From Grimontia celer (GTDB lineage Bacteria > Pseudomonadota > Gammaproteobacteria > Enterobacterales > Vibrionaceae), in the NCBI RefSeq assembly GCF_900055185.1, contig NZ_FIZX01000001.1, forward strand, positions 1,240,001-1,304,000: 64,000 bases of DNA, read 5' to 3'. Position numbers and translations under genes: made by a program. Shown here piece by piece: positions 8,263 through 18,283 of this stretch. The notes beneath the pieces are model-generated. The model saw nothing but the letters and a program-made list of their open reading frames with translations, was not told the origin of the DNA and ran no database searches. Positions within the stretch are counted from its first letter, which is position 1; every line of letters begins with the position of its first letter.

Positions 8263-10652
8263 CGAAAGATTGTTATCACTGTGGAGAGCCGGTTCTCACC
8301 GGTGACTCTTATAAAGTCGAAATCCAGGGCGTTTACCGTATTATGTGTTGCCCTGGATGCGAAGCAGTTGCCACCACTATCGTGGCAAGCGGCCTCACCT
8401 CTTATTACGAATATCGTACCGCTCCGGCAGAAAAAGCTAACCTCGTCCCCGAAGAGCTCCAGTCGCTATCTCTATACGACAATGAAGATGTCCAACAAGA
8501 ATTTGTACGTCATGAAAATGGTATCGATGAGGTTGTGCTCTCGGTAGATGGTGTGTCTTGTGCCGCATGTGCTTGGTTGATTGAGAAGCAGCTTAACAAC
8601 CAAGAAGGTGTTTCACGTATTCGCGTGAATACCACAACTAACCGAGCGACACTTCGTTGGGATCCATCTAAAACTAAGCTGAGTACGCTGCTCAACAAGA
8701 TCCATGCATTGGGTTACAAGGCTGCGCCTTTTGAGGCAGACAATCAGGAGGCTCAATATCACCATACCATGAAGCAATACCTATACAAATTGGGTATTGC
8801 TGGTTTGGCAACCATGCAGGTCATGATGTTGGCTGTGGCGATGTACTTCGAAGTGTTTGGAGACATGGATGAATCTTTCCGGGATTACTTCCGCTGGGTC
8901 AGCCTGATTTTCGCCACTCCAGTGCTTCTTTATTCAGCGATGCCGTTTTATATCAACGCTTGGCGGAACTTAAAGGCAAAAACGCTTGGGATGGACGTTC
9001 CCGTTTCTATCGCGCTTTTGTTTGCGTACTTCGCCAGCTTGTATGCCACCGTCACTGGGAAAGGCGAAGTATTCTTTGAATCTATCGCCATGTTTACCTT
9101 CTTCTTGTTGGTAGGCAGGTTCCTTGAAATGCGAGCCCGAAGAACGGCTGCTGCAGCCAGTGCAAACCTCCTCAAACTAATACCGCGTTTGGCGACGCTT
9201 TCATCGGGCGAGCAGATCCCCGCAAAATCGTTGTCGATTGGCCATGTAGTGCGAGTTCTCCCCGGTGAGCCCTTCCCTGCTGATGGTATGGTTGTTGAGG
9301 GAGTGACCACTGTCGACGAGTCGATGCTTACGGGTGAGTCTATGCCCGAATCACGCAAGACCGGTGACAATGTCTATGCAGGCACCATGAATATCGATGG
9401 AAATGTTGATATTGAAGTCTCTGCTGAGAAAAAGGACTCGCTCATCGCGCATATCGTTCAACTTCAGGATGCCGCCCAGCTTGCCAAGCCGAGAGTCGCC
9501 GAGATAGCAGATATCGTTGCGCGATACTTTGTCGCGGCAATCCTTATCATCTCAGCATGTACTTGGTGGTATTGGCAGAGCCATCGTCCAGAGGATGCTT
9601 TCTGGATCATGCTTTCCGTTCTTGTTGCTACCTGCCCTTGCGCATTATCTTTGGCAACACCCACCGCGCTTACCTGTTCAACATCTACGTTCGGCAAGTT
9701 AGGAATTTTGCTCCGCCGCGGTCACGTCTTTGAAACGCTCACACAAATCAATCGTGTGGTTATAGATAAAACGGGCACGCTCACAGAAGGTAACATCTCT
9801 ATCTCGGACACTCAGCTATACGCTGATCTCGATATAGAGCAAGCAAAAGCGATCGCCGCTTCTCTTGAGTCCTATGCGAACCATCCAATTGCTGAGGCTT
9901 TTAGTAATTTTTCAAAGCAAGACGGCGTCGAAAACGTAGAAAACGTCATTGGCGAAGGTTTGAAAGGTCAGTTCGGGAACAGTGAGTGGAAAATCGGTAA
10001 ACCTGAGTTTTCACTGAACAATACTGATATTGCAGAGAATAGCGCTCATCAAATCTGGTTATCACGAGATGGCGAAGCAATTGCATCTTTCCTCTTGGTC
10101 GACCCTATCCGTGAATCCAGTCAAACGCTTATCGACAAATTCCACGAAGCTGGTATCAAAGTCACCATGCTGACAGGAGACAACTCTGCGACGGCACAAA
10201 CAGTTGCTGACAAACTTGGTATCGATGAATTGGTAGCGGGTGTTTCGCCTCAAGGTAAGCTCGAATACTTAAATTCCTTACCTAGTGATCAAATCACCAT
10301 GATGATTGGTGACGGTGTGAATGATGCACCAGTATTGGCCGGCGCTCATCTATCTGTTGCGATGGGGGGCGGTACAGATGTCGCTAAAGCTTCTGCTGAT
10401 ATGGTCTTGCTTGGCGATGATCTAACCAAACTGTTAGATGCACGAAAACTGGCAAGTTTTACGCAAAAAATCATTCGTCAGAATCTAGCATGGGCATTAG
10501 GATACAACCTTGTGATCTTGCCATTGGCTGTGATGGGATTTGTCGCGCCTTATGTGGCCGTAGCAGGTATGTCCGGCAGTTCGGTAATCGTCGTTACAAA
10601 CTCGCTTCGTTTGTTTAAGAAAGATTTGGTCGAAACGCTGAAGGGAGTGTAA
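8259..10652 (+). CDS. ccoI: Copper-exporting P1B-type ATPase for cbb3 assembly
   Basis: A 797-residue P-type ATPase that moves copper across the inner membrane for insertion into the CcoN CuB site. In order: an N-terminal cysteine domain (CYHCG, CCPGC), an HMA domain with CAAC at 101-104, membrane helices, the actuator motif TGES, the transport motif CPC at 459-461, the phosphorylation motif DKTGT with Asp503, then MLTGDN and GDGVNDAP. The N-terminal cysteine domain and the linkage to ccoH and ccoS mark it as CcoI/FixI rather than CopA. Start overlaps the ccoH stop (ATGA). Confidence 0.96.
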   Translation: MTKDCYHCGEPVLTGDSYKVEIQGVYRIMCCPGCEAVATTIVASGLTSYYEYRTAPAEKANLVPEELQSLSLYDNEDVQQEFVRHENGIDEVVLSVDGVSCAACAWLIEKQLNNQEGVSRIRVNTTTNRATLRWDPSKTKLSTLLNKIHALGYKAAPFEADNQEAQYHHTMKQYLYKLGIAGLATMQVMMLAVAMYFEVFGDMDESFRDYFRWVSLIFATPVLLYSAMPFYINAWRNLKAKTLGMDVPVSIALLFAYFASLYATVTGKGEVFFESIAMFTFFLLVGRFLEMRARRTAAAASANLLKLIPRLATLSSGEQIPAKSLSIGHVVRVLPGEPFPADGMVVEGVTTVDESMLTGESMPESRKTGDNVYAGTMNIDGNVDIEVSAEKKDSLIAHIVQLQDAAQLAKPRVAEIADIVARYFVAAILIISACTWWYWQSHRPEDAFWIMLSVLVATCPCALSLATPTALTCSTSTFGKLGILLRRGHVFETLTQINRVVIDKTGTLTEGNISISDTQLYADLDIEQAKAIAASLESYANHPIAEAFSNFSKQDGVENVENVIGEGLKGQFGNSEWKIGKPEFSLNNTDIAENSAHQIWLSRDGEAIASFLLVDPIRESSQTLIDKFHEAGIKVTMLTGDNSATAQTVADKLGIDELVAGVSPQGKLEYLNSLPSDQITMMIGDGVNDAPVLAGAHLSVAMGGGTDVAKASADMVLLGDDLTKLLDARKLASFTQKIIRQNLAWALGYNLVILPLAVMGFVAPYVAVAGMSGSSVIVVTNSLRLFKKDLVETLKGV

Positions 10653-10656
10653 CGAT

Positions 10657-10848
10657 TTGGAAAGTCTCTATATTCTCATCCCCATCGCTATTGTTCTTGT
10701 CTGTGTCGCCGTTGGTATTTTTATCTGGGCGGTAAAATCTGAGCAATTTGAAGATTTGGAAAGACAAGGTATGAATATTCTTCTTGATGAGGATGAGTCA
10801 ACACCCCCATCAAAGAAGCCGAGCGACACCTCGTCGGAACAAAAATAA
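10657..10848 (+). CDS. ccoS: cbb3 oxidase maturation protein CcoS
   Basis: A 63-residue protein with one membrane helix (about 4-26) followed by the family hallmark FIWAVKSEQFEDLE and a charged tail. CcoS is required for cofactor insertion into the cbb3 oxidase. The start is TTG at 10657, with GGGAG upstream and no in-frame ATG that keeps the helix. It lies four bases after ccoI; its TAA shares one base with the next ATG, so coupling is expected. Confidence 0.9.
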   Translation: MESLYILIPIAIVLVCVAVGIFIWAVKSEQFEDLERQGMNILLDEDESTPPSKKPSDTSSEQK

Positions 10849-11519
10849 TGCCCTTCAGTGATCTCATTGCTGCTTTTACGGTTGGCCTGCTTGGTGCAGG
10901 CCATTGTTTAGGTATGTGTGGCGGTGTCGCTGCTGCTGTTTCCATGGGTACTCCCCAGAATCAACATAAGCTCCCTTTCCTTCTTTTCTACAATGGTGGC
11001 CGCCTGCTTTCTTATGGCTTGATTGGTGCGATTGCCGGTGGATTGGTAGCAGGTGTTGTTGGTGTAACTCAAATCACTCAACAACTGCTTTGGCTAAGGT
11101 TAGCTGCAGCTATCATGATGATTTTGCTCGCTTTGTATATTGGTCGGTTCTGGAATGGCCTTGCTTATGTGGAGAAAGTGGGCCAACTGCTTTGGAAGCG
11201 CCTTTCACCACTTTCCACTAAGTTACTTCCATTGCGCTCCCCCTTCGCGGCCCTGCCGTTTGGTATGTTGTGGGGCTGGTTGCCGTGCGGGCTGGTTTAT
11301 TCTGCTCTGAGCTGGGCAGCAGTGGCCGGAAATGCACTAGATGGATTGTTGATAATGGTCGCATTTGGTTTAGGAACCCTTCCTGCAATGCTTTTGGTCG
11401 GTACTGCTGCAGAGGCAACAAAGAATCTTCTTAACAATCTGATATTTCGGAGGTTCTCATCTTTGATACTTCTAATGTACGGAATTATTACCGCTTATTC
11501 TGTATACAATCAGTTGTAG
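10848..11519 (+). CDS. Sulfite exporter TauE/SafE-like membrane protein
   Basis: A 223-residue polytopic protein of the DsbD_2/TauE-SafE-like group that commonly follows ccoS. About six helices are visible; the first carries AGHCLGMCGGVAAA, with Cys and His residues in the membrane, and WGWLPCGLVYSAL carries another cysteine. These features suggest metal or thiol transport during oxidase maturation, with copper supply as an inference from context. Its ATG shares a base with the ccoS stop. It is the last gene of the assembly operon. Confidence 0.85.
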   Translation: MPFSDLIAAFTVGLLGAGHCLGMCGGVAAAVSMGTPQNQHKLPFLLFYNGGRLLSYGLIGAIAGGLVAGVVGVTQITQQLLWLRLAAAIMMILLALYIGRFWNGLAYVEKVGQLLWKRLSPLSTKLLPLRSPFAALPFGMLWGWLPCGLVYSALSWAAVAGNALDGLLIMVAFGLGTLPAMLLVGTAAEATKNLLNNLIFRRFSSLILLMYGIITAYSVYNQL

Positions 11520-11554
11520 TAAGTCTCGCTTTCTCTTCCGGAAATGGTAAAATA

Positions 11555-11568
11555 TTGACTCAAATCAA
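11555..11568 (+). promoter_or_regulatory. FNR box upstream of fnr
   Basis: TTGAC-TCAA-ATCAA matches the FNR consensus TTGAT-N4-ATCAA at nine of ten half-site bases. It sits directly after a -10-like TAAAAT (11548-11553) and 17 bases before the fnr ATG. A site placed there would be expected to repress, which fits the autoregulation known for E. coli fnr. Confidence 0.75.
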
Positions 11569-11585
11569 TTTGGCTAAGCAGGCTC

Positions 11586-12329
11586 ATGATTCAAGACAAA
11601 ATTCCTACTAAACGTGTTCAATCTGGTGGTTGCGCAATCCATTGTCAGGACTGCAGCATCAGTCAGCTTTGTATTCCATTTACGTTAAGCGAGAGTGAGC
11701 TGAATCAGCTTGACCAAATTATCGAGCGTAAAAAGCCGATTCAAAAAGGTCAGCCATTGTTCCAAGCAGGTGATCAACTTCGTTCTCTGTATGCTATTCG
11801 CTCTGGCACTATCAAGAGCTACACCATTACAGAGCAAGGTGACGAACAAATTACGGCTTTCCACCTAGCCGGTGACCTTGTTGGTTTTGATGCCATTAAC
11901 CATATGTCCCACCCTAGCTTTGCTCAGGCGTTGGAAACATCAATGGTTTGTGAAATCCCATTCGAAATTCTGGATGACCTTTCTGGCAAAATGCCTAAAC
12001 TGCGTCAGCAAATCATGCGTTTGATGAGTAGTGAAATTAAAGGCGACCAGGAAATGATCCTGCTTCTTTCCAAGAAGAATGCCGAAGAGCGCCTCGCTGC
12101 ATTCCTTCACAGCCTGTCTACCCGCTTCTCAGCACGTGGTTTCTCAGCTAAAGAGTTCCGCCTGACCATGACACGCGGTGATATCGGTAACTACCTTGGT
12201 TTGACCGTTGAAACTATCAGCCGTCTGTTGGGCCGTTTCCAGAAAAGCGGCATGCTGAGCGTAAAAGGCAAGTACATCACGATTCTTGATCACGAAGAAC
12301 TGAGCCGTTTAGCAGGCGTATCCAAGTAA
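11586..12329 (+). CDS. fnr: Oxygen-sensing transcription regulator FNR
   Basis: A 247-residue CRP/FNR-family regulator. The four iron-sulfur ligands are at Cys20, Cys23, Cys29 and Cys122, the same numbering as E. coli FNR, with a further Cys16. A cyclic-nucleotide-binding-like barrel (about 30-150), a dimerisation helix and a helix-turn-helix follow; the recognition helix [10 protein letters not shown] has the Glu, Ser and Arg that read TTGAT half-sites. Under low oxygen the [4Fe-4S] dimer would activate cco and other anaerobic genes. It lies next to the oxidase assembly genes and has its own FNR box. Confidence 0.97.
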   Translation: MIQDKIPTKRVQSGGCAIHCQDCSISQLCIPFTLSESELNQLDQIIERKKPIQKGQPLFQAGDQLRSLYAIRSGTIKSYTITEQGDEQITAFHLAGDLVGFDAINHMSHPSFAQALETSMVCEIPFEILDDLSGKMPKLRQQIMRLMSSEIKGDQEMILLLSKKNAEERLAAFLHSLSTRFSARGFSAKEFRLTMTRGDIGNYLGLTVETISRLLGRFQKSGMLSVKGKYITILDHEELSRLAGVSK

Positions 12330-12353
12330 TTACCTGCCCTAAACCTAAATATC

Positions 12354-12387
12354 GAAATGGCGCTATACGCGCCATTTCTCTTTTTTT
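12354..12387 (+). terminator. Terminator after fnr
   Basis: The arms GAAATGGCGC and GCGCCATTTC flank a five-base loop, with a run of seven Ts shortly after (12381-12387). Confidence 0.85.
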
Positions 12388-12470
12388 GGTTTTATCTATC
12401 TGAATTTATCGCAACATCCTGCCACAATAGGTTAAATTAAAGTATCGGCATCACTAAGCTGGAGGTTGTT

Positions 12471-13421
12471 ATGAACAGATATACCAACTTGCTCGTCGCT
12501 ATCGATCCCGACCACGAAGAACAACCTGCTCTCTCCCGTGCGATGGACATCGCTAGGAAATCCTCTGCGCCTGTAAAAATCACTCTGTTCCTTGCTATCT
12601 ATGACTTTTCGTATGAGATGACTTCAATGTTGTCAGCAGAAGAACGTCAGGCAATGCGTGCAGGTGTGCTTAAACAGCGTGAAGAGTGGATAGATTCAGT
12701 TGTTGAGCAAAATGCGTCTGAAGGACTCGACATCGTTAAACACGTTGTCTGGCATAATCGCCCTTATGAAAGCATGATCGCCAAGGTGTTTGATGGCGAC
12801 CATGACCTATTGATCAAAGCGACCCACCAACACGATAAACTAGGCTCATTAATCTTTACCCCAACCGACTGGCATTTGCTGCGTAAGTGTCCTTGTCCGG
12901 TGCTTTTAGTCAAAGAGCATAGCTGGCCTGAAAACGGCAAAATACTTACAGCAGTGAATGTTTCGTCTGAGAATGAAACCCATGAACCGCTCAACGACAA
13001 ACTCATCGATGAAGCGAAAGCCATGAGCAAACTTCTCACTGCAGAAGTCAATCTGGTCAATGCTTATCCCGCTACACCGGTGAATGTCACTATAGAACTT
13101 CCAGAGTTTGATCCAGCATCCTACACCGATGCAGTCAGAGGCCATCACCTTCTCCAAATGAAAGCGCTGCGCCAAAAACACAGCATTGATGAAGAACAAA
13201 CCTTCTGTATGGAAGGCTTGCCGGAGGATGTTATTCCGGCCGTTGCCAAAGAATTGGACGCCGAACTCGTGATTCTAGGGACAACAGGTCGTGTTGGTTT
13301 GTCAGCGATCTTTATTGGTAATACTGCCGAGCACACTATCGATCAGCTCAATTGCGATGTATTAGCGATAAAACCTGATGGCTATGTCAGCCCGCTGGCA
13401 CCCAATGTTGGCTTGGGCTAA
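12471..13421 (+). CDS. uspE: Universal stress protein UspE
   Basis: A 316-residue protein made of two Usp domains (about 5-150 and 155-305). The second ends in a nucleotide-binding-type loop (LGTTGRVGLSAIFIGNTAEH), close to the G-2x-G-9x-G-(S/T) pattern. UspE is cytosolic and supports stress survival, motility and aggregation in E. coli. The order fnr-uspE is shared with E. coli and vibrios. A good ribosome site (GGAGG) precedes ATG 12471. Confidence 0.93.
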   Translation: MNRYTNLLVAIDPDHEEQPALSRAMDIARKSSAPVKITLFLAIYDFSYEMTSMLSAEERQAMRAGVLKQREEWIDSVVEQNASEGLDIVKHVVWHNRPYESMIAKVFDGDHDLLIKATHQHDKLGSLIFTPTDWHLLRKCPCPVLLVKEHSWPENGKILTAVNVSSENETHEPLNDKLIDEAKAMSKLLTAEVNLVNAYPATPVNVTIELPEFDPASYTDAVRGHHLLQMKALRQKHSIDEEQTFCMEGLPEDVIPAVAKELDAELVILGTTGRVGLSAIFIGNTAEHTIDQLNCDVLAIKPDGYVSPLAPNVGLG

Positions 13422-13434
13422 GAGGATAATTTTG

Positions 13435-13460
13435 AAAAGCGCCGAAAGGCGCTTTTTCTT
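13435..13460 (+). terminator. Terminator after uspE
   Basis: AAAAGCGCC and GGCGCTTTT pair around a GAAA tetraloop and are followed by a T-rich tract. Confidence 0.85.
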
Positions 13461-13611
13461 TGTCCATGACTTTAAGTCTATTTCCCTTCGACACTGGCAT
13501 CCTGCCACGAAATCCGTATCATACGCGCCTAACCTTCGCATCGAGGAGCGATGTGCCATCACCATATGCCATTGGCTGGCTTGATCGCGTAGAGAAAATT
13601 TAGAGGCACAA

Positions 13612-14538
13612 ATGTCGAATCAAGAAATCACGAAAGCACAAAAGTACAACCAGAATAAGTTGCAAAAGCGTATTCGCCGTAACGTCGGCCAAGCCATTGC
13701 TGACTTCAACATGATTGAAGATGGCGACCGTATCATGGTTTGTCTGAGTGGCGGTAAAGACAGCTACACCATGCTTGAAATCCTGCAAAGCCTGCAGAAA
13801 AGCGCACCGATTTCTTTTGAACTTATTGCAGTAAACCTGGATCAAAAGCAACCAGGTTTCCCTGAGCACGTGCTGCCTGAGTATCTTGACGATCTTGGCG
13901 TTGAGTACAAGATTGTAGAAGAAGACACCTACTCGATTGTTAAAGACAAAGTACCAGAGGGTAAAACCACCTGTTCGCTATGTTCTCGCCTGCGTCGCGG
14001 TATTCTTTACCGCACGGCTAAAGAACTGGGCGCAACCAAGATTGCACTCGGTCACCACCGTGACGACATACTGGAAACGCTATTCCTGAACATGTTCTAC
14101 GGCGGCAAGATGAAAGGCATGCCACCTAAACTGGTTTCTGACAACGGTGAACACGTGGTTATTCGTCCGCTGGCATATTGCCGTGAGAAAGATATCGAGC
14201 GATATGCCGAAGCAGCCGAGTTCCCGATTATTCCTTGTAACCTTTGTGGTTCGCAGCCAAACCTGCAACGTCAGGTGATCAAAGAAATGCTTCGCGACTG
14301 GGACCGCCGTTTCCCTGGCCGCATCGAAACCATGTTCCGTGCCATGCAAAATGTGGTGCCATCACATTTGGCAGACTTCGAACTGTTTGACTTTAAGAGC
14401 ATCGACAAAGACTCTGGCGTGATCAACGGTGGTGATACTGCTTTCGATAAAGAGCAGTTCAGTGATACACAGCCCTCAGAAGATGACGTGGTTGAATTTG
14501 ACCCATCAATGAAGCTGGACGTTGTTCAGGTCAACTAA
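13612..14538 (+). CDS. ttcA: tRNA 2-thiocytidine(32) synthetase TtcA
   Basis: A 308-residue PP-loop enzyme that thiolates cytidine 32 of certain tRNAs, using ATP and an iron-sulfur cluster. The PP-loop SGGKDS is at residues 46-51. Cluster cysteines are in CSLC (121 and 124) and the downstream CNLCGSQ. GHHRDD is the usual family signature. It has its own upstream region after the uspE terminator and ends at a bidirectional terminator shared with the convergent DUF2987 gene. Confidence 0.96.
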   Translation: MSNQEITKAQKYNQNKLQKRIRRNVGQAIADFNMIEDGDRIMVCLSGGKDSYTMLEILQSLQKSAPISFELIAVNLDQKQPGFPEHVLPEYLDDLGVEYKIVEEDTYSIVKDKVPEGKTTCSLCSRLRRGILYRTAKELGATKIALGHHRDDILETLFLNMFYGGKMKGMPPKLVSDNGEHVVIRPLAYCREKDIERYAEAAEFPIIPCNLCGSQPNLQRQVIKEMLRDWDRRFPGRIETMFRAMQNVVPSHLADFELFDFKSIDKDSGVINGGDTAFDKEQFSDTQPSEDDVVEFDPSMKLDVVQVN

Positions 14539-14554
14539 GCGTAGCAATAGATAC

Positions 14555-14581
14555 AAAAAAGCCCGCGATTGCGGGCTTTTT
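14555..14581. terminator. Bidirectional terminator, ttcA / DUF2987 gene
   Basis: AAAAAAGCCCGC and GCGGGCTTTTT pair around GATT. T tracts lie on both sides in the respective reading directions, so it can serve both convergent genes. Confidence 0.85.
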
Positions 14582-14600
14582 GATTTTTGGTATTCCGCCA

Positions 14601-15245
14601 TTAACTTTGCGGAATCCATGGTGTGACTTTCAATGGAGCTTCAGGAAAGAAGACACGCTCTCCACTTTTCAATTCATCAGCGCGGATAACAGCAACTTTA
14701 CCTTCCACGTTGATTATACGACCCTCAGACGTTTTCAGCTCAGGTAGGGTATCAGCAAAATGAACAGTTACCCCTTCCACTTCGGGCATAAACCATGAAG
14801 CAAACATGCCGCCTAAATCCTGCATCATAGTCGTCATTTGAGGAACAAGATTACTGACCTCTTCTTCTGTCACCTCAGTACCAAAACTGTTCTTTGCCAG
14901 GACCTGGAATGAAATATCACAAGCCTGATCACCCGCCGTTTCAATAAACACATCCGGATTCACTTTACGCAGGTGGTTATCAATGGGTAGAGGCAGTTCT
15001 TGCGAAGCCGGGATATCAAACTCTTCGTAATGCTCTTTCTTGGTCATCCAGGCTTTGGTGATTTGGCAAGTCGCTCCTGTTGAGGGAGAGACCATAAAAT
15101 ATCCAATCTTCACGTCTGGATGGTTTTCACCATAGTTATGTTTTAGCTGGGTATACAGCTTGCTATAACTGAACTTCACCTGCGCCGCAGCAACCGGTGA
15201 TGAAATTACAGCTGCCAGCAAGACAGCCGTAAGTCCTTTAATCAT
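14601..15245 (-). CDS. DUF2987 secreted protein
   Basis: A 214-residue protein with a signal peptide (MIKGLTAVLLAAVISSPVAA, cleavage near residue 21) and a body beginning VKFSYSKLYTQLKHN, as in the DUF2987 family of vibrios and shewanellae. Function is unknown. ATG 15245 was chosen over a start four codons upstream because it makes an ATGA overlap with the preceding gene. It is the last of three reverse-strand genes, probably one operon, all facing the envelope. Confidence 0.8.
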   Translation of the reverse strand: MIKGLTAVLLAAVISSPVAAAQVKFSYSKLYTQLKHNYGENHPDVKIGYFMVSPSTGATCQITKAWMTKKEHYEEFDIPASQELPLPIDNHLRKVNPDVFIETAGDQACDISFQVLAKNSFGTEVTEEEVSNLVPQMTTMMQDLGGMFASWFMPEVEGVTVHFADTLPELKTSEGRIINVEGKVAVIRADELKSGERVFFPEAPLKVTPWIPQS

Positions 15246-16015
15246 CCTTGGCTCCAATACTTTTCGTTGTATCGAATCATGCTTTGCACTTCATCGACAT
15301 AAGCTTGACCGCGCTCAGAATAGCTTTTCAATCCGTTAGCCAAAGCAACGCCGGAAATCGGTTCACCTGATTTTCTCAGGTCAGCACGGATATTACGTAA
15401 CTCAGCATATGCTTTGTTGCGGTTGACGTTCAGAAAATACGCGCGGATTGAATGATAAGTGTCTTTGAACACGGCGACTTCGTGGGTTTTACCCTGCGAG
15501 CGTGCACTTGGCACCATGCCGCAGCCAGAAGTGTAACACCACTGTCCAAAGTAGTTATTTCCTTCGCGGGCAAAGCGTGATGTGCCCCACCCAGATTCTT
15601 TAGCTGCCTGAGTTAAAACAAGATCTGCAGGTATCACATCCACACGCTTGAGGGCTTCTTGATACCATTTTTTGTCCGCGCCTGCTTCTGGAAGTGGCAG
15701 ATTAAACAACTCGGCTACACGGGCAAGGAATGCCTCGTCTTCATCCGTTAGCGTTTTGCCATTTTCCAGTCCAATGAGCCGCGTGCGTGCGTTCTCGATC
15801 AGTCCGTTGATATAGCTGATGCCAGGTTTCATAAAAGCCACAAACGCTTTCTTTTTCTCATCAACAATTTTGTAGGAAGCAAAATCAGGCTTCTCGACCA
15901 TTGAAGGTGGTGGAGAAGCCGGTTGTAGTTTGTCTACAGTGAGAGGAGTTTGTGGTGCGTCGCTACACGCTGAAAGAAATAGAGCCGAAGCCAATACAGC
16001 ATAGGAAAGCTTCAT
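15242..16015 (-). CDS. Bax-like glucosaminidase lipoprotein
   Basis: A 257-residue lipoprotein: lipobox LFLSACS with the lipidated cysteine at residue 17, then a glucosaminidase domain (about 110-250). Family features seen are VLTQAAKESGWGTS, with the probable catalytic glutamate, NNYFGQWC, and the AYFLNVNRNKAY repeat region typical of Bax/FlgJ-type enzymes, which cleave N-acetylglucosamine bonds of peptidoglycan. It abuts the upstream membrane-protein gene with no gap and overlaps the DUF2987 gene by four bases. Confidence 0.88.
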   Translation of the reverse strand: MKLSYAVLASALFLSACSDAPQTPLTVDKLQPASPPPSMVEKPDFASYKIVDEKKKAFVAFMKPGISYINGLIENARTRLIGLENGKTLTDEDEAFLARVAELFNLPLPEAGADKKWYQEALKRVDVIPADLVLTQAAKESGWGTSRFAREGNNYFGQWCYTSGCGMVPSARSQGKTHEVAVFKDTYHSIRAYFLNVNRNKAYAELRNIRADLRKSGEPISGVALANGLKSYSERGQAYVDEVQSMIRYNEKYWSQG

Positions 16016-16825
16016 TTAAGCGTTGAACACCTCTTTATTGCCATCATCAGAAGAAGAGTCATCATCCCCTTCTTGTGACACGGTCACTTCAATACCAACA
16101 CCGAACATTTCGCGGTAAAGCACGCCCTTCACATTGAACATAAATGGCAACGCCCAAACCAACGCCAAACCTGCCGTTGCATAAGAAAAGACGAACAGGA
16201 TAGCAATGACGATGTAAACCAGCGTCAATGGTATCAGTTTTTTGATAATCGCCCTAAATGAAACGATCATCGCCTCTACCGGCCGAAGGCGCTTTTCACA
16301 GATCAACAAAATGGTCATAGAAAAGGTGATACCGAGGAAAATACCCAACAGCGGTATCAACTGACTGCTGAAGCTTTGCAGAGCATTGATAAAGCTCATG
16401 GCCAGCGTTACAGCGAGTGCATAAGCCAGACCTTTGATGATATGCCTTGGCTTGGTTCTAAACCCAATAGCATGACTCAGCCCCATCAAGCTTGCCCCTG
16501 CATAAAGGGGCGCTGACAGAACTGTCGCTGCAAAAACAGCAATCCGCGCTGATGCCATAAGATCAGGCGTCATCTGCTGTTTACCTATGAAGGCTTCCAT
16601 CACCGAATAAGGCGTGCCATTCATAATGGTCAGCGCCACCAGAAAAATCAGAATGTGCGCAATGGTCAAAACGACGGTAGCTGGCAAGAACTGCCAAAAA
16701 TGCTTCTGTGTCAGCTTCACGGCTTCCTGAACCACACTGGAAGCACTTAAGTTGTAGTTACCGCTCAGCGCATTTTCTAAGGTGCCGCCAACGTGAAGTG
16801 CGTTGCTCAACTGTTGTTTATTCAT
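16016..16825 (-). CDS. Polytopic inner-membrane protein, unknown function
   Basis: A 269-residue protein with five or six predicted membrane helices (for example about 46-70, 90-118, 130-160 and 180-225) and an acidic, serine-rich C-terminal tail (EGDDDSSSDDG). No transporter signature is recognised. It starts the reverse-strand trio and its stop lies immediately next to the Bax-like start, so co-transcription with the envelope genes is likely. Confidence 0.75.
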   Translation of the reverse strand: MNKQQLSNALHVGGTLENALSGNYNLSASSVVQEAVKLTQKHFWQFLPATVVLTIAHILIFLVALTIMNGTPYSVMEAFIGKQQMTPDLMASARIAVFAATVLSAPLYAGASLMGLSHAIGFRTKPRHIIKGLAYALAVTLAMSFINALQSFSSQLIPLLGIFLGITFSMTILLICEKRLRPVEAMIVSFRAIIKKLIPLTLVYIVIAILFVFSYATAGLALVWALPFMFNVKGVLYREMFGVGIEVTVSQEGDDDSSSDDGNKEVFNA

Positions 16826-17167
16826 AGCAAAGTAACTTTTGTCTTTAGCCTAAGAAATTTCCCCACTCTTAAAGTTATAGGTGATATTTTTTGAACACGT
16901 CTCAAGGTGTCGCATTTTTAGGCCTCACATTAACGGTCTATACTACCGAACGCCTCCGTCTCCAATTTATCGACGCAGGTCACAAGAATCGTATTTGCTC
17001 GCGGTTTCTACAATTTCCGATACCGCGTCAATTTCTGGGCGAAAAATTGCCGATAAAACATAAAAAAACGCTTTAACTTCATGGTTCGCACGTCTATCAT
17101 GCGCCGTCTATTTTTAGGGGAATTTTTACTTAGCTAATCGCCCGCGGTGTAAGGAGTGAGAGTAGAA
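16826..17167. other. Divergent intergenic region before potA
   Basis: About 340 bases between two divergent operons. It must hold the potABCD promoter and that of the reverse-strand trio, but no convincing operator or structured element was found. Two short overlapping ORFs here have no ribosome site or family features and are not reported as genes. Confidence 0.5.
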
Positions 17168-18283
17168 TTGAACGCAACACAACCAATTAAAAAACCCGTT
17201 GTCCAGCTGAAAGGACTGCGTAAGAGCTTCGATGGCAAAGAGATCATCTCAAACTTCGATCTTGAAATTAACAACGGTGAGTTTTTAACCATTCTAGGTC
17301 CGTCAGGTTGTGGCAAGACCACAGTACTTCGTTTGATTGCTGGTCTTGAAGATGCAGACGATGGCCAAATTATCATCGATGAGCAGGACGTTACTGCTAT
17401 CCCCGCAGAACAACGTCATGTAAATACCGTATTCCAGAGCTATGCGCTGTTCCCACACATGACTGTGTTCGACAACGTTGCTTTCGGCCTGCGCATGCAG
17501 AAAGTCGCTGAAAGTGAAATCGAACCTCGTGTGATGGAAGCACTTCGCATGGTTCAACTCGAGCAATTCGCCCCTCGCAAACCTCACCAGCTTTCTGGTG
17601 GCCAGCAACAGCGTGTTGCTATCGCGCGTGCTGTGGTGAACAAACCTAAAGTATTGCTGTTGGACGAATCGCTCTCTGCGCTGGATTACAAACTGCGTAA
17701 ACAAATGCAGATGGAACTGAAACAGCTCCAGCGTAAACTTGGTATTACTTTCATCTTCGTTACTCACGATCAGGAAGAAGCCCTGTCGATGTCTGACCGC
17801 ATCATCGTGATGAAGTCAGGTGAAGTGGTCCAAGATGGCACCCCTCGTGAAATCTACGAAGAGCCTGCAAACCTGTTCGTTGCGCGCTTCATTGGCGAAA
17901 TCAACGTGTTCGATGCAGATGTCATCTCGCGCATCGATGAGCTGCGTATTACCGCGACCATCGAAGGCCGTGAGTGTCAGGTTTACTGTAAGTTAGACGT
18001 CAAAGCGGGTGACCGCGTGAAAGTTCTGCTTCGCCCTGAAGATCTGCGCATCGAAGAAATCGAAGCTGCAGACACAGGCAACGGTATCGTTGGTTATGTT
18101 CGCGAACGCAACTACAAGGGCATGACGCTGGATTCAGTGCTTGAGCTGGAATCTGGCATGTCAGTCATGGTCAGCGAGTTCTTCAATGAAGACGATCCAG
18201 ATGTAGACCACTCATTGGATCAGAAAGTCGCGATTACCTGGGTTGAAAGCTGGGAAGTGGTACTGCCTGATGAAGAAGCTTAA
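17168..18283 (+). CDS. potA: Spermidine/putrescine ABC transporter, ATP-binding protein
   Basis: The ATPase of the PotABCD polyamine importer, 371 residues from the preferred start. Walker [11 protein letters not shown]-loop, signature [14 protein letters not shown], Walker B LLLDES and the H-loop are intact, followed by a C-terminal regulatory TOBE-type domain (about 250-370). TTG 17168 is preferred because AAGGAG lies 11 bases upstream; an in-frame GTG at 17156 overlaps that Shine-Dalgarno and would add four residues. Its 3' end overlaps potB. Confidence 0.95.
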   Translation: MNATQPIKKPVVQLKGLRKSFDGKEIISNFDLEINNGEFLTILGPSGCGKTTVLRLIAGLEDADDGQIIIDEQDVTAIPAEQRHVNTVFQSYALFPHMTVFDNVAFGLRMQKVAESEIEPRVMEALRMVQLEQFAPRKPHQLSGGQQQRVAIARAVVNKPKVLLLDESLSALDYKLRKQMQMELKQLQRKLGITFIFVTHDQEEALSMSDRIIVMKSGEVVQDGTPREIYEEPANLFVARFIGEINVFDADVISRIDELRITATIEGRECQVYCKLDVKAGDRVKVLLRPEDLRIEEIEAADTGNGIVGYVRERNYKGMTLDSVLELESGMSVMVSEFFNEDDPDVDHSLDQKVAITWVESWEVVLPDEEA

